Below are positions 10,068-18,440 of a stretch of 64,000 bases of DNA, piece after piece (positions within the stretch are counted from its first letter, which is position 1; each line of letters begins with the position of its first letter). The notes below the pieces were generated by a model. It was not told where the DNA came from and did no database searches. It saw only the letters and a list, made by a program, of their open reading frames with translations. Made by a program: the position numbers and the translations under genes. The stretch covers positions 4,541,001 through 4,605,000 of the forward strand of contig NZ_CP019947.1 of assembly GCF_002025205.1 (NCBI RefSeq). The letters run 5' to 3'. Source of the DNA: Pseudomonas sp. CC6-YY-74 (GTDB lineage: Bacteria; Pseudomonadota; Gammaproteobacteria; Pseudomonadales; Pseudomonadaceae).

Positions 10068-12059
10068 CTATGCGCCAGTTGGGCTCGGGATTACCGGTGA
10101 TGCATTACGGCTCAGCAGGTTGCGCAGCTGGTTTTTTTCCTCTGCACTCAACTCACTTTGACGGGCTTTGTTGATCAAATGTTCCAGGCTGCGCTCGCGT
10201 TGGCGGGCTACAAGACTAGTTATAGTGTCGAAAAACTGTTGTTCAAGGTTGTCGGCCGAAATCAGCCACTCCTTTTCCGCCAGGGCCCGCAATAGGCGGC
10301 CCTGATCGGTACCGTGCCAGCGCGCGATCAGTTGCAGTGCGCGCAGTTTCGGGTTCTTTTGCAGGGCGCCGAGCAGGGCAACCAGCAATTGTGCGTAGGT
10401 GTCATCTTCGGCGGCGAAGTGGCTGACGTCTTCGACGTTCTGCGCCAGTTCCGGGTGATGCAGCAGTGTGCGTAAAGCGCTCAGGTGCGGCGATTCGACG
10501 CTTACGGCTGTGCGTGGTGCGCGTGGCGTGGCGTCGTCGCGACCCTTTTTACTCCACTTTCCGCCTTCTTTCTTCCAGTTGCTCTTGCCCTTGCTGTGCT
10601 CGAAGCCCGCCGTTGGGTTGGGGTTTTCGTATTCATTGTGGCTGGGGGCGACATCATAGTAGGCGCTATCGGGGATTTCGCCATGCTCCGGATAGTAGTC
10701 GCCGGGCGTCGCATGACTGGTGTGCGATTGGGCGCTGCTTTTGCCGGTTGGTGCCATCTGGCTCAGGGTTTCACCGCTGAGTCCGGTGATTTCGGTCAGG
10801 CGCTGGCGCATTAGGGTGCGCAGGTTGTTGCCGGGAATTTTGTCGATCAGCGGGGCGGCCAGGGTCACCAGATGGGCTTTGCCTTCGAGTGAGCGCGGGT
10901 CGGCCTCTTCGCTGAGTTGCTGGAAGAAGTAGTCGGCCAGCGGTTGCGCCTGCTGGTTGATGCGGGCGCGGAAGGCGTCGGTGCCTTCGCTGCGCACCAG
11001 GGTGTCCGGGTCTTCGCCGTCCGGCAGAAACAGGAAGCGTGCGCGTCGGCCATCCTGCAGGCTCGGCAGGGTCGCTTCCAGGGCGCGCCAGGCGGCATTG
11101 CGTCCGGCGGCATCGCCGTCGAAGCAGAACAGTACACTGGGCACGACGCGGAACAGGCGCTTGAGGTGTTCTTCGCTGGTGGCGGTGCCGAGGGTGGCGA
11201 CGGCGTTGCGCAGGCCTTGCTGGGCCAGGGCGATGACGTCCATGTAGCCTTCGACGACCATGATTTCGTCGAGGTCGCGGTTGCTTTTGCGTGCCTCGAA
11301 CAGGCCGTAGAGTTCCTGGCCCTTGTGGAATACCGGGGTTTCCGGGGAGTTCAGATACTTGGGTTTGTCGTCGCCGAGTACCCGGCCGCCGAAGGCGATC
11401 ACCCGGCCGCGGCTGTCGCGGATGGGGAAGATCACGCGGTCGCGGAAGCGGTCGTAGCGCTTAACTTTTTCCGGGTTGTCGGCGTTTTCAACCAGCAGGC
11501 CGGCATCGATCATGGCCTTCTGCTGCAGGCCGTCACTGGCCAGGTGCTTGAACAGGTTGTCCCAGCCTGGTGGGGCGAAGCCCAGGCCGAAATCGCGGGC
11601 GATCTCGCCGGACAGGCCGCGACCCTTGAGGTACTCCACGGCGGCCTTGCGCTGTGGATGGCTCTTCAGGGCTTGGCGGTAGTACTCGGCTGCGGCGGTC
11701 AGCAGTGGGTATAGCGGTGAGTCGGTGGGTTGGCGCGGTTTGCTGTCGCGTCCGTTTTCTTCGCGCGGCACGTCCATGCCGGCGCGCTTGGCCATATCCT
11801 CGACCGCCTGGGGGAAGTCCAGTTGGTCGTGGTCCATGATGAAGCCCAGGGCGTTGCCGCCCGCGCCGCAGCCGAAGCAGTAATAAAACTGTTTGTCCGG
11901 GCTGACGCTGAATGAGGGGGTTTTTTCTTTATGAAAGGGGCAGCAGGCGGTGTAGTTCTTGCCGGCCTTTTTCAGCTGGATGCGCGAGGCGACCACGTCG
12001 ACGATATCGGTGCGGTTGAGCAGGTCATCGATAAAAGACTGGGGGATCAGGCCGGCCAT
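10068..12059 (-). CDS. dnaG: DNA primase DnaG
   Basis: A 663-residue primase that makes RNA primers at the replication fork. The N-terminal CHC2 zinc finger is seen as CCPFHKEKTPSFSVS...YYCFGCG (residues about 39-64). The catalytic TOPRIM region contains MVVEGYMDVIAL (about 265) and the CFDGDAAG acidic motif (about 310). The C-terminal 150 residues form the DnaB-helicase-binding domain, preceded by a Gly/Ser/Lys-rich linker. It lies between rpsU and rpoD in the conserved order. PAO1 carries a GatB/YqeY gene (remembered as PA0578) between dnaG and rpsU; here only about 140 bp separate them. Confidence 0.98.
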   Translation of the reverse strand: MAGLIPQSFIDDLLNRTDIVDVVASRIQLKKAGKNYTACCPFHKEKTPSFSVSPDKQFYYCFGCGAGGNALGFIMDHDQLDFPQAVEDMAKRAGMDVPREENGRDSKPRQPTDSPLYPLLTAAAEYYRQALKSHPQRKAAVEYLKGRGLSGEIARDFGLGFAPPGWDNLFKHLASDGLQQKAMIDAGLLVENADNPEKVKRYDRFRDRVIFPIRDSRGRVIAFGGRVLGDDKPKYLNSPETPVFHKGQELYGLFEARKSNRDLDEIMVVEGYMDVIALAQQGLRNAVATLGTATSEEHLKRLFRVVPSVLFCFDGDAAGRNAAWRALEATLPSLQDGRRARFLFLPDGEDPDTLVRSEGTDAFRARINQQAQPLADYFFQQLSEEADPRSLEGKAHLVTLAAPLIDKIPGNNLRTLMRQRLTEITGLSGETLSQMAPTGKSSAQSHTSHATPGDYYPEHGEIPDSAYYDVAPSHNEYENPNPTAGFEHSKGKSNWKKEGGKWSKKGRDDATPRAPRTAVSVESPHLSALRTLLHHPELAQNVEDVSHFAAEDDTYAQLLVALLGALQKNPKLRALQLIARWHGTDQGRLLRALAEKEWLISADNLEQQFFDTITSLVARQRERSLEHLINKARQSELSAEEKNQLRNLLSRNASPVIPSPTGA

Positions 12060-12118
12060 AGTTGCTCAGGATACTGCCGTGCGAGGCGGCTGGACAATAT
12101 TGCGGAAACTAAAAGACC

Positions 12119-12174
12119 CCGCGCCACCCGTGGGTGGTGCGGAGTCCAAAAGCGAAGCCCGGCCGAGGCCGGGC
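12119..12174 (-). terminator. Hairpin pair between rpsU and dnaG (partial terminator)
   Basis: Just after rpsU the leftward transcript can form GCCCGGCC/GGCCGGGC (12157-12174) and then CGCACCACCC/GGGTGGCGCG (about 12119-12143) followed by GGTCTTTT. In other gamma-proteobacteria a leaky terminator at this spot lets rpsU be made in excess over dnaG and rpoD; the same role is inferred here. Confidence 0.65.
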
Positions 12175-12198
12175 ATTCAGGCGTTGCGCTTGTACGTA

Positions 12199-12414
12199 TT
12201 AGTACAGGCGAACGCTGCGGCGCTGTTCGCGCTGTACTTTCTTGGCGTGACGCTTAACAGCGGCTGCTGCTTTGCGCTTGCGCTCGGAAGTCGGTTTTTC
12301 ATAAAATTCACGGCTGCGAATTTCGGCCAGAACACCGGCTTTTTCGCAAGAGCGCTTGAAACGACGCAGAGCTACGTCGAAGGGTTCGTTCTCTTTAAGT
12401 TTGACGGCTGGCAT
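12199..12414 (-). CDS. rpsU: 30S ribosomal protein bS21
   Basis: A 71-residue, very basic protein starting MPAVKLKENEPFDVALRRFKR and ending QREQRRSVRLY, the standard bS21 sequence and length. It binds the 30S subunit and helps base pairing between 16S rRNA and mRNA at initiation. The ATG at 12412-12414 is preceded by an AAGAAGG site; a longer in-frame reading upstream has no family support. It is the first gene of the rpsU-dnaG-rpoD operon, with a terminator-like hairpin pair right behind it. Confidence 0.98.
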   Translation of the reverse strand: MPAVKLKENEPFDVALRRFKRSCEKAGVLAEIRSREFYEKPTSERKRKAAAAVKRHAKKVQREQRRSVRLY

Positions 12415-12497
12415 CCAGGGCGTACCTTCTTTATTACCGGGGGGTGTCGTACTCCTGGCAAATGGCGCTGGAGAACGTACGTTTTTAAGGGTTGCGG

Positions 12498-12526
12498 ATG
12501 TTACCGCCTCATCGCCAGGAATGCAA
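12498..12526 (-). promoter_or_regulatory. Candidate sigma-70 promoter of rpsU-dnaG-rpoD
   Basis: On the minus strand TTGCAT (-35, 12521-12526) is followed after exactly 17 bp by TAACAT (-10, 12498-12503), placing the transcript start about 75 bp before the rpsU ATG. This is a sequence match only. Confidence 0.5.
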
Positions 12527-12620
12527 AGCCTCTGATCGAAAAGGACTGGTCTGAGTCCGCCAGCGCCGATTATCATGCGCGCCTTCTGGCGTTCAGCCTC
12601 TCCATATCAAGGCGTTGCCC

Positions 12621-13646
12621 ATGCTGGTACTGGGATTGGAAACTTCATGCGATGAGACAGGTGTCGCACTCTATCACAGCGAGCGTGGCCTGCTGGCCGA
12701 TGCCTTGTTCAGTCAGATCGAGCAGCACCGCATCTACGGAGGGGTGGTGCCCGAGCTGGCCTCGCGCGATCACGTCAAGCGCATGCTGCCGTTGATCCGC
12801 GAGGTATTGGCCGAGGCCGAGTGCACACCGAGCGATATCGAGGCCGTTGCCTATACCGCAGGCCCGGGCTTGGTTGGGGCGCTGTTGGTGGGCGCTTCCT
12901 GCGCCCAGGCGCTGGCCTTCGCCTGGGGCATTCCTGCGCTTGGCGTGCACCATATGGAGGGCCACTTGCTGGCGCCGATGCTGGAAGAAAACCCACCAGC
13001 TTTTCCGTTCGTCGCTTTGTTGGTCTCCGGTGGTCATACCCAGTTGGTGAGGGTCGATGGCATCGGTCGTTATCAGCTGCTCGGCGAGTCCCTCGACGAT
13101 GCCGCCGGCGAAGCCTTCGACAAGACCGCCAAGATGATGGGCCTGCAATATCCGGGCGGACCGGAAATCGCGCGACTGGCCGAGCAGGGCACACCGGGGC
13201 GGTTTACCTTCCCGCGGCCGATGACCGACCGGCCGGGATTGGATTTCAGTTTCAGTGGCTTGAAGACCTTTACCCTGAATACCTGGCAGCAGTGCCGCGC
13301 TGCCGGCGATGACGGCGAGCAGACCCGCTGTGACGTCGCCCTGGCGTTCCAGCAGGCGGTGGTCGATACCCTGACCATCAAGTGCCGCCGGGCGCTCAAG
13401 CAGACCGGGCTCAGCTCCCTGGTGATCGCTGGCGGCGTCAGCGCGAACAAGGCGCTGCGTCTGGGGTTGGAAAAAATGCTGACCGAGTTCAAAGGGCAGG
13501 TGTTCTACGCCCGTCCGGCGTTCTGCACCGACAACGGTGCGATGATCGCCTATGCCGGTTGCCAGCGCCTCAAGGCCGGGCAGCATGAGGAGCTGAACAT
13601 CAAGGTGCAGGCGCGTTGGCCGATGGAGGCGTTGCCGGCGCTCTAG
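12621..13646 (+). CDS. tsaD: tRNA threonylcarbamoyladenosine transferase TsaD
   Basis: A 341-residue TsaD (formerly Gcp). It transfers the threonylcarbamoyl group to A37 of ANN-decoding tRNAs together with TsaB/TsaE. The ASKHA-type start VLGLETSCDETGVALY, the metal-binding HHMEGH (about residue 110) and the SGGHTQL and GGVSANKALR motifs are all present. I chose the ATG at 12621 because TsaD proteins begin right before VLGLETS; a TTG two codons upstream is possible. AAGG lies at a normal distance. It is divergent from rpsU, as in PAO1, and converges on plsY. Confidence 0.97.
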   Translation: MLVLGLETSCDETGVALYHSERGLLADALFSQIEQHRIYGGVVPELASRDHVKRMLPLIREVLAEAECTPSDIEAVAYTAGPGLVGALLVGASCAQALAFAWGIPALGVHHMEGHLLAPMLEENPPAFPFVALLVSGGHTQLVRVDGIGRYQLLGESLDDAAGEAFDKTAKMMGLQYPGGPEIARLAEQGTPGRFTFPRPMTDRPGLDFSFSGLKTFTLNTWQQCRAAGDDGEQTRCDVALAFQQAVVDTLTIKCRRALKQTGLSSLVIAGGVSANKALRLGLEKMLTEFKGQVFYARPAFCTDNGAMIAYAGCQRLKAGQHEELNIKVQARWPMEALPAL

Positions 13647-13703
13647 CGGCGAACGGCATGGCGCAAGCTCCAGCCGGTCTGCCGCTGGTCTTGCGGCGGC
13701 TAG

Positions 13704-14273
13704 CTAGAAATGCCGTTCTCGGCCGTCGAACAGATCACGTAGATTGCTACGGTGTCGCCAGATGATCAGGCCGGTCACTGCGCTCATCGGCAGCAGTCCT
13801 TCGGGTTGTTGCCAGGCCAATAATGGCAGGCTCAGCGGGATGGCGATCAGCGCGGCCAATGAGCTGGTGCGGGTCAGGTTGAAACTCAGTAGCCAGGCGC
13901 AGATGGCCAGCAGTGCAGCCGGCGGGTACAGCCCCAGCAGCATGCCGGTGGCCGTGGCGACGCCTTTGCCGCCTTGGAAGCGAAAGTACAGCGGGTAAAG
14001 ATGGCCGATCACGGCGGCGAGGCCCAGCCAGGCTTGCTGTTGCAGGCTCAAGCCAAGCAGGGCGCCGGTCAGGACCGGGAGCAAGCCTTTGAGCAGGTCG
14101 CCGAGCAGGGTCAAGGTGGCCAGGCGTTTGCCGGCGACCCGCAGCATATTGGTGGCGCCGGGGTTGCCGGAGCCATTGGCACGCGGATCCGGCCCACCCG
14201 CCTTGCGGCTGAGTAGAATGGCGAAGGACAGCGAGCCGAGCAGGTAGGCGAGGATCGCCAGTAACCAAAACAT
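13704..14273 (-). CDS. plsY: Acyl-phosphate:glycerol-3-phosphate acyltransferase PlsY
   Basis: A 189-residue polytopic inner-membrane enzyme that uses acyl-phosphate from PlsX to acylate glycerol-3-phosphate, the first step of phospholipid synthesis. Conserved motifs seen are GSGNPGATNMLR (motif 1), GHLYPLYFRFQGGKGVAT (motif 2) and the C-terminal IIWRHRSNLRDL (motif 3), separated by hydrophobic helices. The ATG giving MFWLLAILAYLLGS is chosen because it gives the family's length; an ATG three codons upstream (14282) is an alternative. A 7-bp inverted repeat (CCATTCC/GGAATGG, 14279-14300) covers that upstream start. It is transcribed against tsaD and away from folB. Confidence 0.95.
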   Translation of the reverse strand: MFWLLAILAYLLGSLSFAILLSRKAGGPDPRANGSGNPGATNMLRVAGKRLATLTLLGDLLKGLLPVLTGALLGLSLQQQAWLGLAAVIGHLYPLYFRFQGGKGVATATGMLLGLYPPAALLAICAWLLSFNLTRTSSLAALIAIPLSLPLLAWQQPEGLLPMSAVTGLIIWRHRSNLRDLFDGRERHF

Positions 14274-14325
14274 GGTAGCCATTCCATGGTGAAGGAATGG
14301 CTGGATTCTAGCAGGCGGTTGAAAA

Positions 14326-14363
14326 AGGTAGCGAGCGCCGGCGATGGCTCGAGTACGCTACCT
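14326..14363. repeat. Imperfect long hairpin between plsY and folB
   Basis: AGGTAGCG (14326-14333) and CGCTACCT (14356-14363) are a perfect 8-bp inverted repeat. Inside it CGAGC (14332-14336) can pair with GCTCG (14347-14351). No T run follows on either strand, so it is not a clear terminator. It may be a REP-like element or leader structure in the plsY-folB divergent region. Confidence 0.4.
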
Positions 14364-14536
14364 CGATGGCGTGGACGGCTAGCCCGACAAGACAAAAGCG
14401 TGGCGTACGAGTCGCAAATGAGCATTTAAACCTGATTTCAACGCCGTATAGTCGTGCACAGTAGTTGTTCCTCGGTCAGCCAGCGATATGGTGCGGCTTT
14501 GGCGTGTTGTGGTTTTTCGAGTTGTGGAGAGCGTGC

Positions 14537-14893
14537 TTGGACACAGTTTTTATTGAGGGCCTGGAAGTCGATACGGTAATCGGCGCCTACGACTGGGAAC
14601 GGACTATTCGCCAGTGCTTGCGTCTGGATCTGTGCCTGGGTTGGGACAACCGTCCGGCAGCGGCTGGTGATGACCTGAGCAAGGCGCTCGACTACGCGGC
14701 GGTGTCGGCGCGTGTCCAGGCCTTCGCCAGCGAAGCGCAGTTCATTCTGGTGGAAACCTTTGCCGAGCGGCTGGCCGAGGTGTTGCTGAGCGAGTTCCAG
14801 ATTCCCTGGTTGCGCCTCAGGTTGACCAAGCCCGGTGCAGTGCCGGCAGCGATTGGCGGTGTTGGCGTGGAGATCGAGCGCGGATGTCGCTAA
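14537..14893 (+). CDS. folB: Dihydroneopterin aldolase FolB
   Basis: A 118-residue FolB that cleaves dihydroneopterin to 6-hydroxymethyl-dihydropterin in folate synthesis. The start is most likely the TTG at 14537-14539, giving MDTVFIEGLEVDTVIGAYDWER, the family's N-terminus, with GGAGA about 8 bp upstream. A longer reading from an ATG at 14465 would add an unsupported Trp/Phe-rich extension. Conserved features include the KALDYAAV stretch, the catalytic-region ILVETFAERLAE and a C-terminal lysine (RLTKPGAVP). The gene overlaps folK by 10 bp, so the two consecutive pathway steps are coupled. Confidence 0.92.
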   Translation: MDTVFIEGLEVDTVIGAYDWERTIRQCLRLDLCLGWDNRPAAAGDDLSKALDYAAVSARVQAFASEAQFILVETFAERLAEVLLSEFQIPWLRLRLTKPGAVPAAIGGVGVEIERGCR

Positions 14894-15423
14894 CTCCGGT
14901 TGTGCTTGGTCTGGGCAGCAATATCGAGCGTGAGGCGCATTTGCACGCCGGGCTCGATGCGCTGGCCGCTATGCTGCGCGACATGCGCTGTTCGCCGGTG
15001 TTCGAAAGCCAGGCGGTGGGCATCAAGAGTGGACCCTTCTTCAACCTGGTGGTGGCCGGCTATAGCGAGCTGCCGTTGGGTGAGCTGGATCGCCGGCTGA
15101 AATTCATCGAGGCGGACAACGGTCGTTATGCGCCCGAGCGCAAGGGCCTGCCGCTGGATATCGATGTGCTGCTGTATGGCGATCAAGTCGGTAATTTCGA
15201 CGGACTGGTGCTGCCGCGCGCGGAAATCCTGAAAAACGCCTTTGTACTCTGGCCGTTGGCGCTACTGGTGCCGGATAGCCTGCACCCGGCGGAACAGCGC
15301 AGTTTTGCCGCGCTGTGGCAGGCGGCGCAGATCGAGCAGCAGCTCCATCCTGTGGCATTCCAGTGGCGCGGGGCCGAGCTGACTCCAGTCGAGCTGCGCC
15401 AAACCTTCCCAGCGCCCGCCTAG
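14884..15423 (+). CDS. folK: Hydroxymethyldihydropterin pyrophosphokinase FolK
   Basis: A 179-residue HPPK that transfers pyrophosphate from ATP to 6-hydroxymethyl-dihydropterin. The N-terminus VVLGLGSNIEREAHL and the substrate/Mg site GRYAPERKGLPLDIDVLLYGD (D-x-D) are visible, followed by the LPRAEILKNAFVLWPLALLVPD stretch of the family. The RKGLPLDIDVLLY sequence differs slightly from the commonest R-x-x-R-T-L-D-L-D form. Pseudomonas often has a second folK elsewhere, so this could be the FolB-linked paralog. It overlaps folB and is followed by the convergent cca gene. Confidence 0.92.
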   Translation: MSLTPVVLGLGSNIEREAHLHAGLDALAAMLRDMRCSPVFESQAVGIKSGPFFNLVVAGYSELPLGELDRRLKFIEADNGRYAPERKGLPLDIDVLLYGDQVGNFDGLVLPRAEILKNAFVLWPLALLVPDSLHPAEQRSFAALWQAAQIEQQLHPVAFQWRGAELTPVELRQTFPAPA

Positions 15424-15466
15424 ACCGCGCGGCGCGCGCCGTCGACGTTAGGCCGCAGGGGTTGGC

Positions 15467-16690
15467 TTATGGCTGTGCCTTGTAGGTCTTGAGCGCCTTG
15501 AGGCGCTCAAGACCCAGCGCCTCGCCCAGTTCGGGACCTTGCAAGCCCTGCTCCAGCAGCGGCTGTACCGCCACGGTGCGAGCCGCCTGCATGGCCCCGC
15601 GCAGGTAGTCGGCCTGCGGATAGTCGCGTTGCTCCAGGCCGTCCCGGCCCCGGGCATCCATTTCGCAGGCCGCGATGAACGCCTCGAAGCGCTGCGGGCG
15701 GCGAAACACATCGAAGTGCTGCAGTAGCTCCAGCAGGGTCGAGGCTTTCAGCTCGAGGGCACGGTGGCCGTGCGTGTGGTACTCACCGACCAGCAGGGCC
15801 AGTTCCTGACAGTCTTTCGGCGCCTTGCTGCGCTGGTTGATCGCACGGATCAGCTTCAGTCCGCGCCGTTCGTGGGCGATATGCCGGGGCCAGTCGGCCT
15901 TCGCCGTCAGGCCTTTGCCGACATCGTGTAGCAGGCAGGCCCAGCGCACCGTCAGCGGCTGCTGGTATTCGGCGCACTGGCGCAACACGCTGAGTACATG
16001 CAGGCCGGTATCGATTTCCGGGTGATGAGCGGGCGGTTGTGGCACGCCGAACAGGGCGTCGACTTCCGGTAGCAGCGCCTTGAGTGCGCCGCAGTCACGC
16101 AGTACCCGGATAAATACATCGGGGCGAGGCTCGAGCAGGGCGCGGGAGATTTCCTTCCAGCTGCGTTCGGCTGTCAGCGCCGAAAGTTCGCCGGAGTCGC
16201 TCAGCTGCTGCATCAGCGCCAGGGTCTCGGGGGCCACGCGAAAACCCAGTGGCGCATAGCGCGCGGCGAAGCGGGCGACTCGCAGGACGCGCAGCGGATC
16301 TTCGGCAAAGGCTGGGGAGACATGCCGTAGCAGCTTGGCTGCGAGGTCGCGCTGGCCGCCGTAGGGATCGATCAAGCGGCCCTGCGCGTCCTCGGCGATG
16401 GCGTTGACGGTGAGGTCGCGGCGGATCAGGTCTTCTTCCAGGGTGACGTCCGGGCTGGCGTAGAAGGTGAAGCCGCCATAGCCGCGCCCGCTCTTGCGCT
16501 CGGTGCGTGCCAGGGCGTACTCCTCGCCGGTTTGCGGATGCAGGAACACCGGGAAGTCTGCCCCCACCGGGCGATAGCCCTGTTCCAGCATCTGTTCGGC
16601 GCTGGCGCCGACCACCACCCAGTCGACCTCGGTGACTTCGCGGCCGAGCAGGCGCTCACGCACTGCACCGCCGACTTTGTAGATCTGCAT
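15467..16690 (-). CDS. cca: CCA-adding enzyme / multifunctional Cca with HD domain
   Basis: A 407-residue class II tRNA nucleotidyltransferase that builds or repairs the 3' CCA. The N-terminal nucleotidyltransferase domain has YKVGGAVRERLLG and the E-V-D-W acidic pair (residues 20-25). The RRDLTVNAIAED and arginine-rich nucleotide-selection segments (RVLRVARFAARYA) follow. An HD domain (CLLHDVGKGLT, about residue 255) is typical of the gamma-proteobacterial form with extra phosphatase/phosphodiesterase activity. The start at 16688-16690 matches the family N-terminus MQIYKVGG and follows an AGGAAT site; 30 codons of open frame further upstream lack support. Confidence 0.96.
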   Translation of the reverse strand: MQIYKVGGAVRERLLGREVTEVDWVVVGASAEQMLEQGYRPVGADFPVFLHPQTGEEYALARTERKSGRGYGGFTFYASPDVTLEEDLIRRDLTVNAIAEDAQGRLIDPYGGQRDLAAKLLRHVSPAFAEDPLRVLRVARFAARYAPLGFRVAPETLALMQQLSDSGELSALTAERSWKEISRALLEPRPDVFIRVLRDCGALKALLPEVDALFGVPQPPAHHPEIDTGLHVLSVLRQCAEYQQPLTVRWACLLHDVGKGLTAKADWPRHIAHERRGLKLIRAINQRSKAPKDCQELALLVGEYHTHGHRALELKASTLLELLQHFDVFRRPQRFEAFIAACEMDARGRDGLEQRDYPQADYLRGAMQAARTVAVQPLLEQGLQGPELGEALGLERLKALKTYKAQP

Positions 16691-16828
16691 AGCTATTCCT
16701 CCGCTGAGTGCAGAGGATAACGGCTGGCACGGGCGGGCGGCCAGGAAGTTGCAGGATAAGCACCTCGCGCGGGGTTTCACTCCGCAAAATCTGGTAGGGC
16801 GATGGTGCTGGATGGTGCTCGGGCAGAC

Positions 16829-16848
16829 GACCCGGAAGGGACCGGGTC
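16829..16848. repeat. GACCCGG/CCGGGTC hairpin downstream of spoVR
   Basis: A perfect 7-bp inverted repeat with a 6-nt loop between the end of the SpoVR-family gene and cca. The leftward transcript has no T run after it, so it may only protect the mRNA 3' end. A tandem 10-bp near-duplicate (GATGGTGCTG/GATGGTGCTC) lies beside it at 16801-16820. Confidence 0.45.
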
Positions 16849-16859
16849 GAAGTCGTCGA

Positions 16860-18440
16860 TCAAATTGGCGGAATGATCAGGTCAAGCCGGGGGTAGTCGC
16901 TGTCGTGATCGCTGTCACCCTTGGGCGGCACGTGCTGGGTGTTGATCAATTTGTCGCCTTGCAGGGTCTCCAGGTGAATGTCGAAGCCCCACAGGCGATG
17001 CAGGTGCTTGAGCACTTCGTCGGTGGAGTTGCCCAGGGGTTTGCGGTCGTGCTGCTGGTGACGCAGGCTCAGTGAGCGGTCGCCGCGGCGGTCAATGCTC
17101 CATATCTGGATGTTGGGCTCGCGATTGCCCAGGTTGTACTGGGCGGCCAGGGTTTCGCGGATGTTTTGGTAACCCGGTTCGTCATGGATGGCCGGGACCA
17201 GCAATTCATCTTTCTGGTCGTCATCGAGAATGCTGAACAGCTTGAGGTCGCGAATCACCTTGGGCGACAGGTATTGCAGGATGAAACTCTCATCCTTGAA
17301 GCTGCTCATGGCGAATTTTAGGGTCGTCAGCCAGTCGCTGCCGGCGATATCGGGGAACCAGTGCTTGTCTTCTTCGGTGGGCTCTTCGCAGATCCGGCGG
17401 ATGTCGCGGTACATGGCGAAGCCGAGGGTGTAGGGGTTGATGCCGCTGTAGTGGGGGCTGTCGAAGGGCGGCTGGTAAATCACGCTGGTGTGCGACTGGA
17501 GGAACTCGATCATGAAGCCGTCGGTGACCAGGCCCTCGTCATACAGATCGTTCATCAGGGTGTAATGCCAGAAACAAGCCCAGCCTTCGTTCATCACCTG
17601 GGTCTGGCGCTGCGGATAGAAATACTGGGCGATCTTGCGCACGATGCGGATCACTTCACGCTGCCAGGGCTCGAGCAGGGGCGCATGTTTCTCCAGGAAG
17701 TACAGGATATTTTCCTGGGGCTCCGAGGGGAAGCGCTTGTTGTCTTGCTCATCGCGCTTGCCGCTGCCCTTGGGAATGGTGCGCCAGAGGTCGTTGATCT
17801 GTTTCTGCAGATGCTCTTCGCGCTCCTTCTGCCGGCGCCGCTCCTCCTCGGCGGAAATCGGGTAGGGACGCTTGTAGCGGTCAACTCCGTAATTCATCAG
17901 GGCATGGCAGGAGTCGAGCAGGTCTTCCACCGCATCGATGCCATGGCGTTCCTCGCACTGCATGATGTACTGCTTGGCGAAGACCAGGTAGTCGACGATC
18001 GAGCTGGCGTCGGTCCAGGTGCGGAACAGGTAGTTGCCCTTGAAGAAACTGTTGTGGCCATAGCAGGCGTGGGCAATCACCAGTGCCTGCATGCACATGG
18101 TGTTCTCTTCCATCAGGTAGGCGATGCAAGGGTCGGAGTTGATCACGATCTCGTAGGCCAGACCCATTTGTCCGCGTTTGTAATTCTTCTCGGTGCTAAG
18201 GAAATGTTTGCCATATGACCAGTGGTGATAACCCAGCGGCATGCCCACCGAGGCGTAGGCGTCCATCATCTGTTCGGCAGTGATTACTTCGATCTGGTTG
18301 GGGTAGGTGTCCAGCGCATAGCGTTCGGCAATCCGACTGATTTCGCGGTCGTAGGCGCGCACCAGCTCGAAGGTCCACTCCGAGCTGGTGGAGATCGGTT
18401 GGCGTTTCTTCATGTGTACGCTGCTGTCATGCGCTGTCAT
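16860..18440 (-). CDS. SpoVR family protein (YcgB-like)
   Basis: A 526-residue SpoVR/YcgB family protein. The family is widespread; in Bacillus SpoVR affects spore cortex, while in Gram-negatives the molecular role is unknown. Typical long conserved stretches are seen: YALDTYPNQIEVIT, GMPLGYHHWSYGKHFL, ENTMCMQALVIAHACYGHNSFF (with His residues that could bind metal), MNEGWACFWHYTLMNDL and the C-terminal RDLKLFSI. The ATG at 18438-18440 overlaps the YeaH stop in an ATGA, so it is translated in step with the kinase-cluster genes yeaG-yeaH. A second ATG nine codons in (MKKRQPIS) is possible. Confidence 0.9.
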   Translation of the reverse strand: MTAHDSSVHMKKRQPISTSSEWTFELVRAYDREISRIAERYALDTYPNQIEVITAEQMMDAYASVGMPLGYHHWSYGKHFLSTEKNYKRGQMGLAYEIVINSDPCIAYLMEENTMCMQALVIAHACYGHNSFFKGNYLFRTWTDASSIVDYLVFAKQYIMQCEERHGIDAVEDLLDSCHALMNYGVDRYKRPYPISAEEERRRQKEREEHLQKQINDLWRTIPKGSGKRDEQDNKRFPSEPQENILYFLEKHAPLLEPWQREVIRIVRKIAQYFYPQRQTQVMNEGWACFWHYTLMNDLYDEGLVTDGFMIEFLQSHTSVIYQPPFDSPHYSGINPYTLGFAMYRDIRRICEEPTEEDKHWFPDIAGSDWLTTLKFAMSSFKDESFILQYLSPKVIRDLKLFSILDDDQKDELLVPAIHDEPGYQNIRETLAAQYNLGNREPNIQIWSIDRRGDRSLSLRHQQHDRKPLGNSTDEVLKHLHRLWGFDIHLETLQGDKLINTQHVPPKGDSDHDSDYPRLDLIIPPI

